Part shown: in pieces, positions 1 to 5,268 of the stretch
Layout: every line of letters starts with the position of its first letter
How positions within the stretch are numbered: the first letter of the stretch is position 1
Source of the DNA: Hydrogenothermus sp964516095
GTDB lineage: Bacteria; Aquificota; Aquificia; Aquificales; Hydrogenothermaceae
Direction of reading: 5' to 3'
NCBI GenBank assembly: GCA_964516095.1
Contig: CAZEYS010000073.1
Location: forward strand, 1-5,268
DNA: 5,268 nt
The notes under the pieces: model-generated
The model's database searches: none
The model's input: only the letters and a program-made list of their open reading frames with translations
What the model was told of the DNA's origin: nothing
Translations under genes and position numbers: made by a program

Positions 1-200
1 TGATACTTATATCCGTTATAGACTATTTCTCCTGTAAATTCCTTAACTCCGGCAATAGCATGCATAAGGGAGCTTTTTCCTGCACCATCTGCTCCAATAA
101 AACCTACTATTTCTTGTCTATTAACTTGAAAGGTTGCGTTTTTTATACCTACTTTTTTCTTATATCTAACAGTGACATTATTAACAATTAGTTCAGGCAT
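1..200 (-). CDS. ABC transporter ATP-binding protein, N-terminal part (cut by window edge)
   Basis: These are the first 66 codons of a cytoplasmic ATPase subunit that would power an ABC transporter; the rest lies left of the window. The protein begins MPELIVNNVTVRYKKKVGIK, the usual first strand of an ABC nucleotide-binding domain, followed at about residues 34-43 by an intact Walker A motif, GADGAGKSS, within FIGADGAGKSSLMHAIAG. Q-loop, signature and Walker B are outside. From general knowledge, the GADGAGK form of Walker A is common in YbhF-type ATPases of ABC-2 exporters, so export is more likely than import; this is inference. The ATG at 198-200 shares one base with the TAA of the upstream peptidase gene (TAATG) and has a Shine-Dalgarno sequence five bases away. 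Translation is therefore likely coupled to that gene. Family assignment is very firm; substrate is unknown. Confidence 0.93.
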   Translation of the reverse strand, partial: MPELIVNNVTVRYKKKVGIKNATFQVNRQEIVGFIGADGAGKSSLMHAIAGVKEFTGEIVYNGYKY

Positions 201-2857
201 TAAATCCTCATGTGAAGAACTATTTTTTGTCCTTTCCTTAAAACTACAATCTTATCTTCTGGTTTCAAAAATGTTAAAAAGGTTTTAAGAACCCATACTT
301 TGTTGACAGGATTATCGTTATACTTGATTATTAAATCTCCTTTTTTTAGGCCTATTTTCTGGGCTAAAGAGCCTTTAATAACTTTCAATACCTTTAGTCC
401 TGTTTTTGTTTCTTTGATATAAACTCCAAGTTTTGGACTTTTTTCATAGGAAATGTCTTCATTTTCAACTACAAAGTCCGATATGTTAGGTTTAACTTCG
501 TCATCGTTTAGTATAACAACTGGTTTTATTTTACTTCTTCTTTGAAACCTTGAAGGAATGCCATAACCATATCTTAAATGTCCGTTTCCAGCCAGAACAA
601 TAATATTTTTATCATTCATATTTTTATAGGCTGTATCAGCCATCGTTTCATCCCATATGAGCTGGCTTTCGTAAAAATAGGTAAAGTTTTTTCTTTTTTC
701 ATGCATTTTAAATATGTTTCTAAGAAGATTTTTATATTTAATGTTTGAAAAATCTATCTCTGGTAGTTTTCTGATTTCATCTTCAGAGAGGCCTTTTAAT
801 CCATACTTTGAAACTTTTTCAATAATTTCAGAAGGTGCGTTTAGAGCTATAATCCTTATCTTATGTCCTTTGGCAAAGTCTATAATGGGTTTATACAACC
901 TGTAATCATATCCCCACCTTTTGTAATACTGTGTTTTTAGTAAGAATGTGATTTCGTCGATTTTTCCATTTATGTAATCGTCTATGTATTTTTGAAATGG
1001 TTTTTGGAATATTTCCATTCCGATGGTTATGTTTTTATTCTTCTCATACACTCCTTTTATTATCTCAAGTTCAGATATATGATTTGAAAATACAGGATGA
1101 TTTTCACCGATAAAAATTGCACGTTTTTTAGATATTAAAGATATAATGTTTTTAAAGTTAGTTGCTCCTTTATTGACTTGGATATACTCATTTCCTGAAT
1201 ATACGTAGATAGGATTACTATAAAATGAAAGCTTTGAGATCTTTTTTATTTTTCTACCAGTGAAGTATAAATCAGAGTAATTCCCGTAATGTTTAATTAG
1301 ATGCTCAGGGAAATTATTCATTATAGTTATGGTTTTTTTGTTGCCGAGGGGGTTTCTAAATGTTCTTAAAAAAGGTTCATTTTCAAATTTCAATCTTCCA
1401 ATGAGAGGTTCAATTAACTTGTTTTTCAGGTCAGTGAACACAATATTTTTGTCTTCAACCTGTTTTATGTGGGTAGGATTTTTCACTAAATCCCTTTTGG
1501 AAATGTAATTGTATATTAGAGGGTCAAACTCTGTATCGCTTAAATGTCTGAATACTTTATAGTCTGGGTCTATGTAAATCTTCAAGGGTTTATATTTTGT
1601 ATTTAAGATTATTATCTGGCTTTGTTTTGTTATGTTAAAAGTAAAATCTTTTTTTTCAAATTTTGTTTCTACAACAACAGGAAGCATAACAAAAAAGTTT
1701 TTACCTTGAATAACTCTTACTTTTGTTTCAAAGTGATTGATTTTATACTTAACAGAAAGTATTTGTAACTGAAAATAAGGAACATAGCCTTCATATACCC
1801 ACTGTTTGAAAAAATTGTTAACCTTTTTAGGAGAAAATAGACTGACAGCTTTTTGTATGTCTTTCCAATCTGCACGTTTAAATCTGTTTTTCTCATAGAA
1901 ATACTTTAAACCTTTTTCTAAGTTTTCCTTGCCTATATAGTTTGACAGCATAAAAAAGAAAAACATTCCTTTACCATATCCAAGGGCTTCCCATTTCATA
2001 TCTCTTTTATAAAGAAAGTTTTTTAGAGGAATATCTTTTTCCCAGAAAGCCTCATACTTCTGTATAGCTGTTTTTCTATATGCCCTTTTATCCCTGGTAA
2101 ATTCGTAATTTGAAAAGAATGTAACAAGCCCTTCTGACCAGTTTCCGTCTTGAAAGTCAACATAAACACTACACCCAAACCACTGATGTAGAATTTCGTG
2201 GGCTAAAGACGGATTTATAATAAAAGGTTTATTAATTATATAGCTGTTTATAGTAGTAAATGTAGGAAACGAAAAACCGTATGGAAATCCTGTTTCGACT
2301 ATTGAAAACCTTTTGTAGGGAAATTTTCCAAATTTTTTCTGATAAAACTGAATATATCTGTAAGCGTTTTTGAGAAGCTCCTTTGAACCATTTTTAAAAA
2401 AATATCCATAGATTTCTAATTCCTTTCCATTGAGTTTTTCTATTTTAAAATCTTTTCGTGCAATGAGTGATATTTCTTCCAGTGGATAAGGAAAATAAAA
2501 GTAAAACCATTTGTCTTTTTGAACTATTTTTTCTGCCTGTGAAACTGGTATAAAACCATCTGGAAGTTTTACTCTGAACGAGTATTTTGCAAGCTTATCT
2601 ATCTGAGGATAGAAATTTCCAGTTAAAAAGATTTCGTCTTTAAAAGAAATATTTTTCTCAAATATAATCTGTATCTGTTTTTTGGCTTTTTTATAGGAAA
2701 TAACTTTTAAATTATCAGTTGTTACATTTACTGGCTCATCAAAATTTATTACAGCTTTTCCGTGTATTTTATCTGTAGAGATTTCTAACTCTAAATCATA
2801 ATTAACAAAGGCAAAACTAAGCGAAAAAATAAACAAAACAAGAATAAATCTAATCAT
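200..2857 (-). CDS. Secreted three-domain protein: M1-like zinc peptidase, ChaN/Tiki-like domain, PDZ domain
   Basis: This 885-residue protein begins with a Sec signal peptide (MIR, then a hydrophobic stretch to about residue 16, probable cleavage at SFA|FV). No lipobox cysteine is seen, so a periplasmic or surface location is likely. A beta-rich N-terminal domain spans about 20-140, followed by an M1 (gluzincin) catalytic domain at about 150-360. Zinc ligands are H220, H224 and E242, catalytic base E221 in HEILH, and probable catalytic Tyr Y294 in YGKG. The HEXXH-to-Glu spacer is 17 residues rather than the classic 18, and no GAMEN exopeptidase motif is present; GFPYGFSFPTF at 190-200 occupies its place. 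After a linker domain (about 370-560) comes a ChaN-like domain (563-785) with GENH at 584-587, GMEIF at 613-617, ALNAP at 671-675 and GNGH at 757-760 followed by GIPSR. A PDZ domain (806-885) ends the chain. The ATG overlaps the upstream gene by 8 bases. Domain calls are firm; substrate and true activity are unknown. Confidence 0.9.
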   Translation of the reverse strand: MIRFILVLFIFSLSFAFVNYDLELEISTDKIHGKAVINFDEPVNVTTDNLKVISYKKAKKQIQIIFEKNISFKDEIFLTGNFYPQIDKLAKYSFRVKLPDGFIPVSQAEKIVQKDKWFYFYFPYPLEEISLIARKDFKIEKLNGKELEIYGYFFKNGSKELLKNAYRYIQFYQKKFGKFPYKRFSIVETGFPYGFSFPTFTTINSYIINKPFIINPSLAHEILHQWFGCSVYVDFQDGNWSEGLVTFFSNYEFTRDKRAYRKTAIQKYEAFWEKDIPLKNFLYKRDMKWEALGYGKGMFFFFMLSNYIGKENLEKGLKYFYEKNRFKRADWKDIQKAVSLFSPKKVNNFFKQWVYEGYVPYFQLQILSVKYKINHFETKVRVIQGKNFFVMLPVVVETKFEKKDFTFNITKQSQIIILNTKYKPLKIYIDPDYKVFRHLSDTEFDPLIYNYISKRDLVKNPTHIKQVEDKNIVFTDLKNKLIEPLIGRLKFENEPFLRTFRNPLGNKKTITIMNNFPEHLIKHYGNYSDLYFTGRKIKKISKLSFYSNPIYVYSGNEYIQVNKGATNFKNIISLISKKRAIFIGENHPVFSNHISELEIIKGVYEKNKNITIGMEIFQKPFQKYIDDYINGKIDEITFLLKTQYYKRWGYDYRLYKPIIDFAKGHKIRIIALNAPSEIIEKVSKYGLKGLSEDEIRKLPEIDFSNIKYKNLLRNIFKMHEKRKNFTYFYESQLIWDETMADTAYKNMNDKNIIVLAGNGHLRYGYGIPSRFQRRSKIKPVVILNDDEVKPNISDFVVENEDISYEKSPKLGVYIKETKTGLKVLKVIKGSLAQKIGLKKGDLIIKYNDNPVNKVWVLKTFLTFLKPEDKIVVLRKGQKIVLHMRI
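205..210 (-). promoter_or_regulatory. Ribosome binding site of the ABC ATPase gene
   Basis: On the minus strand this reads TGAGGA, with the GAGG core five bases before the ATG at 198-200. It lies inside the last codons of the upstream peptidase gene. It fixes the ABC ATPase start and supports stop-start (TAATG) coupling between the two genes. Confidence 0.7.
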
Positions 2858-3449
2858 TTACCTTTTCTTTTGGCCGTCTTATTATTCTGTTTGTAGTAGG
2901 AACAAACTTATACTTTGGTATTATAAATTTTTCACCTTCTTCTTCTACTATCTGATATCTATTATTTATAACACTCCACGAAGTAAATGCCGAAATTATT
3001 GCATTTAGTTCTCTTATTAACTTGTTTTTCTCCTTTGAAAGAATTCTTTTATCTAAAAAAATACCAGTTTTTCTCAGGTTATAAATCCTTTGTTCTATTC
3101 CTTCCCGTGTATATATAGGAAGTAGTTCTTTCCTGACTATCTTTCTAAAGAATAGGTCTGTAGATGTTCTGATGATTATATTTTCTGTTTTTTCTTTGAT
3201 ATCATTTATCTCTGCCAGTTTATATTCAAAATTTTTCTTTAGCTTATGTATTAAATCAACAGCATATTTAGCTTTTGCAACACTCCTATCGTCTAAAGGC
3301 ACATTTACAGTCAGAACTTTTGGACTATGGTGGTCTAAAAACCAGTAAAGACCTTCTTTCCAAAAGTGGTTTATATTAATGACTTTTTTAGAACTGTCTA
3401 TAACAGCAGTTGTATAATATCTATAATCTGTATCAATTCCATAAAACAT
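2850..3449 (-). CDS. Small DUF429-like protein, predicted RNase H-type fold, possibly inactive
   Basis: This 199-residue soluble protein has no signal peptide or membrane segment. It resembles the DUF429 family (predicted RNase H-fold nucleases) in layout. The N-terminal strand FYGIDTDYRYYTTAVID carries D6 in the GID position; VLTVNVPLDDR at 45-55 matches the family's IDxPL strand; and LNAIISAFTSW (148-158) followed by EEGEKFIIP (170-178) matches the family's C-terminal helix and glycine-isoleucine-proline tail. In two places where DUF429 proteins usually carry Asp, this one has Asn (N49 and N149), so catalysis may be lost. The C-terminus is basic (RRPKEK). The ATG shares one base with the stop of the DUF190 gene, with an AAGGGA ribosome site at 3455-3460, and the gene's TAG lies inside the first codons of the peptidase gene. 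The fold assignment is from remembered family patterns only; it could be a lineage-specific family. Its role is unknown. Confidence 0.62.
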   Translation of the reverse strand: MFYGIDTDYRYYTTAVIDSSKKVININHFWKEGLYWFLDHHSPKVLTVNVPLDDRSVAKAKYAVDLIHKLKKNFEYKLAEINDIKEKTENIIIRTSTDLFFRKIVRKELLPIYTREGIEQRIYNLRKTGIFLDKRILSKEKNKLIRELNAIISAFTSWSVINNRYQIVEEEGEKFIIPKYKFVPTTNRIIRRPKEKVND

Positions 3450-3790
3450 TACTTTCCCTTTTCATACTTGTATTTAATAACATTAACCTTTTCTAAAGTT
3501 ATAAGGCCACTTTTTAACATACTTTCAATTATCGGCAAAACTTTATTAATTTTATCTGCCCTATCAACTGATTCTATGACAATAGGCAGGTCTGAAGAGA
3601 GAGATAGTATAGATGCTTCATGAATACGTGAAGACGCTCCATATCCCATAATACCTCTTAATACAGTTGCACCGGCGATATCATTTTCTCTTAGAACTTC
3701 TACAATTTTTTTGTAAAGAAGTTTTCCATCAATCCTGTCTTCTTCTCCAATAAAAATTCTTAAAAGGACAGCTTCTCCTTCTATATTCAT
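3449..3790 (-). CDS. DUF190 family protein (PII-like fold)
   Basis: This 113-residue cytoplasmic protein matches the DUF190 family over its whole length. The pattern includes LLRIFIGEED (9-18), a helix with KLLYKKIVEVLRE (23-35), the highly conserved GATVLRGIMGYG (40-51), IHEASILSLSSDLPIVIE (56-73) and GLITLEKVNVI (95-105). DUF190 proteins have a ferredoxin-like fold related to PII signalling proteins and are commonly encoded next to, or fused with, CrcB fluoride channels. That is exactly the arrangement here, 16 bases downstream of crcB. A sensory or modulatory role in fluoride export is plausible but not shown by the sequence. It is of usual length and complete. The ATG has a GAGAGG ribosome site six bases away, and the TAA overlaps the next gene's ATG by one base. 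Confidence 0.9.
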   Translation of the reverse strand: MNIEGEAVLLRIFIGEEDRIDGKLLYKKIVEVLRENDIAGATVLRGIMGYGASSRIHEASILSLSSDLPIVIESVDRADKINKVLPIIESMLKSGLITLEKVNVIKYKYEKGK

Positions 3791-3796
3791 AATAAA

Positions 3797-3802
3797 CCTC
3801 TC
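3797..3802 (-). promoter_or_regulatory. Ribosome binding site of the DUF190 gene
   Basis: On the minus strand this reads GAGAGG, six bases before the ATG at 3788-3790. It sits in the only true gap between genes of the operon (3791-3806). It shows that DUF190 can be translated independently, and the gap holds no hairpin or promoter that I can recognise. Confidence 0.75.
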
Positions 3803-3806
3803 AAAT

Positions 3807-4187
3807 TTAAATTAATGAACGAGCGAAATAAAAACCAATTAAACCAGCCCCAATTGAAAACACGTTATTCAATATTATATTCAAGAACCCTTTTAATACC
3901 TCACCGGACTGAAACAAAGCTATAGTTTCATAAGAAAAAGAGGAGAAGGTTGTAAATGCTCCTAAAAAACCTACACCAATAAATACTCTCCATAATGGGT
4001 CTAATGATAGTTTTTCTAAAAACAGAACCATAAAAAAAACAAGGATAAAAGAGCCTAACGTATTAACAAACAAGGTACCGTATGGGAAATCAGTACCAAA
4101 CAGTTTTGCTACTATATTTACCGACAAAAATCTAAATACGGCACCTAAGGCACCACCAACAGCAACTGCTAAAATCTCAGTTAGCAA
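3807..4187 (-). CDS. crcB: CrcB/Fluc fluoride ion channel
   Basis: This 126-residue inner-membrane protein exports fluoride passively through a channel made from two antiparallel copies. Four membrane segments are visible at about 2-22, 35-57, 66-92 and 98-122. The family signatures are all present: GGALGAVFR (11-19) in segment 1; GTLFVNTLGSF (37-47) with the pore Asn N42 in segment 2; and GFLGAFTTFSSFSYET (73-88), which supplies the segment 3 break with bound sodium and the fluoride-lining Phe residues (F81, F84). A single gene implies a dual-topology homodimer. The start is TTG, not ATG: TTGCTAA overlaps the fbp stop by 7 bases, and a CTGGAG ribosome site lies eight bases upstream, while the next in-frame Met falls within segment 2. 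No fluoride riboswitch is visible before it, so expression probably follows fbp. DUF190 follows. Complete and of usual length. Confidence 0.95.
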   Translation of the reverse strand: MLTEILAVAVGGALGAVFRFLSVNIVAKLFGTDFPYGTLFVNTLGSFILVFFMVLFLEKLSLDPLWRVFIGVGFLGAFTTFSSFSYETIALFQSGEVLKGFLNIILNNVFSIGAGLIGFYFARSLI

Positions 4188-5149
4188 GAGATGTACTCCA
4201 GAAGTTGGTTAATCTCTTTTTTACTTCCTAAAAATACTGGAACTCTCTGGTGTATGCTTTCTGGTTTAACATCTAATATCTCCATTTTACCTGTTGTGGC
4301 TCTACCACCAGCCTGCTCAATTAAGAACGCCATTGGAGCTGCTTCGTATAAAAGTCTTAATTTTCCATTTTTATTTTTCTTATCAGAAGGATAAGCAAAA
4401 ATGCCACCTTTTATCAATGTCCTGTGAACATCTGCAACCATAGAGCCAATATATCGTGATGTATATCCTTCGTCTTTTAGAGCTTCAACAAAGTCTTTTA
4501 AACCATCTATATCCCATTTCTTAGCATTTGCTTCGTTTATAGAATAAATCTTTCCTTTCTCAGGTATTTTTATATCTGGATGAGAAAGTAAAAATAGTCC
4601 TACTGAAGGGTCAAGAGTAAACCCATTTACACCATTACCAGTTGAGTAAACAAGCATGGTAGAAGAACCATAAATAACATAACCAGCGGCTATTTGTTTA
4701 TAACCTTCCTGTAAAAAGTTTTTCTCATCATCAGATATCCTTTTATGTATGGAGAAAATAGTTCCAATACTAACGTTCACATCAATATTAGAAGAACCGT
4801 CCAAAGGGTCAAAAGCTATTACATACTTACCATTTTTTCCTTTTTCTGGGAAAATAGGTTTTTCAAGTTCTTCTGAAGCAAGTGCGAAAAACTCTCCACT
4901 GTCAGATAAATGTTCTATCAGTATTTCATTTGATAGTTCATCCAGTTTCTGGACTTCTTCGCCCTGTACATTTACCTTTCCAGCTTTCCCAAGGATATCA
5001 GCAAGACCAGCCATTCTTACATGGGAAGCAATAATTTTACATGCAGAGGCAATCGTATTTAAAGCTAAAGAAAGGGAACCTGTTGCATTTGGGTATTTCC
5101 TTTCTTCTTCTAATATAAATCTGGTTAAATCAGTTCCTATTTGAGCCAT
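4181..5149 (-). CDS. fbp: Class I fructose-1,6-bisphosphatase
   Basis: This 322-residue cytoplasmic enzyme hydrolyses fructose 1,6-bisphosphate to fructose 6-phosphate and phosphate, the committed step of gluconeogenesis, using magnesium ions. The class I fingerprints are intact: the metal-binding acids in ASEELEKP (91-98) and in FDPLDGSSNID (113-123), the substrate-binding stretch YIGSMVADVHRTLIKGGIF (233-251), and YEAAPMAFLIEQAGGR (268-283) with metal ligand E269. Length is normal for bacterial class I enzymes and the chain looks complete. The ATG at 5147-5149 has a GGGGA ribosome site about four bases upstream and a good promoter further upstream, so this is likely the first gene of the operon. 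The TAA overlaps the TTG start of crcB. In an autotroph fixing carbon by the reductive TCA cycle this enzyme would feed hexose synthesis; that lifestyle is inferred from the suspected taxon, not visible here. Confidence 0.97.
   Translation of the reverse strand: MAQIGTDLTRFILEEERKYPNATGSLSLALNTIASACKIIASHVRMAGLADILGKAGKVNVQGEEVQKLDELSNEILIEHLSDSGEFFALASEELEKPIFPEKGKNGKYVIAFDPLDGSSNIDVNVSIGTIFSIHKRISDDEKNFLQEGYKQIAAGYVIYGSSTMLVYSTGNGVNGFTLDPSVGLFLLSHPDIKIPEKGKIYSINEANAKKWDIDGLKDFVEALKDEGYTSRYIGSMVADVHRTLIKGGIFAYPSDKKNKNGKLRLLYEAAPMAFLIEQAGGRATTGKMEILDVKPESIHQRVPVFLGSKKEINQLLEYISC
4196..4201 (-). promoter_or_regulatory. Ribosome binding site that decides the TTG start of crcB
   Basis: On the minus strand this reads CTGGAG, eight bases before the TTG at 4185-4187 and inside the last codons of fbp. 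There is no in-frame ATG that would preserve the conserved GGALGAVFR segment, so this site is the main support for the TTG initiation codon. Confidence 0.7.
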
Positions 5150-5183
5150 CTTTTCCCCAAAATCTTAAGTTTATTTAGCCAAT

Positions 5184-5212
5184 ATTTTAAACCTTTCATA
5201 GGATATATTCAA
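5184..5212 (-). promoter_or_regulatory. Probable sigma-70 promoter for fbp and the operon
   Basis: On the minus strand there is a -35 element TTGAAT (5207-5212) and a -10 element TAAAAT (5184-5189) separated by exactly 17 bases. Transcription would start near 5177 and leave a leader of under 30 bases before fbp. That leader is too short for a riboswitch and holds just the GGGGA ribosome site. Found by eye in AT-rich DNA, so chance matches are possible, but the spacing and position are good. Confidence 0.55.
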
Positions 5213-5216
5213 TTCA

Positions 5217-5225
5217 TGATATAAT
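5217..5225 (+). promoter_or_regulatory. Divergent extended -10 promoter pointing out of the window
   Basis: The plus strand carries TGATATAAT, a perfect extended -10 element (TG, one base, TATAAT). No convincing -35 is seen at 16-18 bases upstream, which extended -10 promoters can tolerate. Transcription would start near 5232 and run rightwards through an A-rich leader. The element lies only 4 bases from the -35 box of the fbp promoter, so the two divergent promoters share DNA. Confidence 0.5.
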
Positions 5226-5252
5226 TAATCTCAATTTGCCAAAAAAAATTAA

Positions 5253-5260
5253 AAAGGAGA
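5253..5260 (+). promoter_or_regulatory. Ribosome binding site of a divergent gene starting just past the right edge
   Basis: The plus strand reads AAGGAGAA, followed by CAAGGGA to the window end, after an A-rich stretch. This is a strong Shine-Dalgarno sequence with no start codon in the remaining 8 bases, so a coding region should begin at or just after the boundary. The extended -10 promoter 28 bases upstream supports this. Nothing of the protein itself is visible. Confidence 0.55.
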
Positions 5261-5268
5261 ACAAGGGA

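Noticed and set aside
714..905. Plus-strand open frame of 63 codons inside the peptidase fusion gene
   Set aside because: It is antisense to the ChaN-like domain, whose motifs are conserved on the minus strand; no independent coding evidence.
1650..1657. Run of eight A (coding strand) in the peptidase gene as a possible frameshift or slippage site
   Set aside because: The reading frame is intact on both sides, downstream ChaN and PDZ motifs are in frame, and no stimulating structure or alternative frame product is seen. Such runs are expected in a Lys-rich, AT-rich gene.
3366..3623. Plus-strand open frame of 85 codons across the DUF429/DUF190 junction
   Set aside because: It is antisense to two well-supported coding regions and its composition is what reverse-strand reading of AT-rich codons gives; no Shine-Dalgarno or known motif.
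3791..3806. The gap between crcB and DUF190 as a possible terminator or promoter
   Set aside because: Only 16 bases, containing the DUF190 ribosome site and no inverted repeat or T-run hairpin.
4191..4394. Plus-strand open frame of 67 codons at the 3' end of fbp
   Set aside because: Antisense to the conserved C-terminal part of FBPase, with no promoter or ribosome site.
4749..5144. Open plus-strand frame of 131 codons across fbp
   Set aside because: It lies wholly antisense to a perfectly conserved fbp, is Ser/Pro-rich without family resemblance, and has no convincing ribosome site. It is a shadow of the real gene.
1..5268. CRISPR arrays, tRNA or rRNA genes, insertion sequences, or a defence system
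   Set aside because: No spaced direct repeats, no terminal inverted repeats or transposase, and no tRNA-like or rRNA-like stretch were seen on either strand. Nearly all bases are coding and the genes are metabolic, transport or envelope genes.

Overview
This is an AT-rich window (roughly one third G+C by eye) in which every recognisable gene lies on the minus strand. The proteins are rich in Lys, Ile and Phe. The class I fructose-bisphosphatase, the dense gene packing and the overall composition suggest a thermophilic bacterium, most plausibly of the Aquificota (Hydrogenothermaceae, such as Sulfurihydrogenibium or Persephonella). That placement is an impression from protein style, not a database result.

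Reading along the minus strand from the right edge, the order is: a 119-bp divergent promoter region (5150-5268); fbp, fructose-1,6-bisphosphatase (4181-5149); crcB, a Fluc-type fluoride channel with a TTG start (3807-4187); a DUF190 PII-like protein (3449-3790); a small DUF429-like protein with an RNase H-type fold (2850-3449); a large secreted protein joining an M1-type zinc peptidase, a ChaN/Tiki-like domain and a PDZ domain (200-2857); and the first 66 codons of an ABC transporter ATPase (1-200), cut by the window edge. Junctions overlap by 7, 1, 8 and 1 bases, with one 16-base gap, and I see no terminator hairpin between genes. The block therefore looks like one translationally coupled operon driven by a promoter just upstream of fbp.

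The operon appears to have two functional parts. The first is core metabolism with fluoride defence: FBPase for gluconeogenesis, the fluoride channel, and its frequent neighbour DUF190. The second is cell-envelope proteolysis and export: the three-domain periplasmic protein feeding directly into an ABC ATPase of the kind used by ABC-2 exporters. The DUF429-like gene sits between the two and may have lost catalytic residues.

The most interesting item is the M1-ChaN-PDZ fusion. It carries two separate, apparently intact putative metal sites (HEILH...E and the GENH/GNGH pair) in one exported chain, coupled to a transporter gene. A divergent gene very probably begins just past the right edge, because an extended -10 promoter and a Shine-Dalgarno sequence on the plus strand point out of the window.
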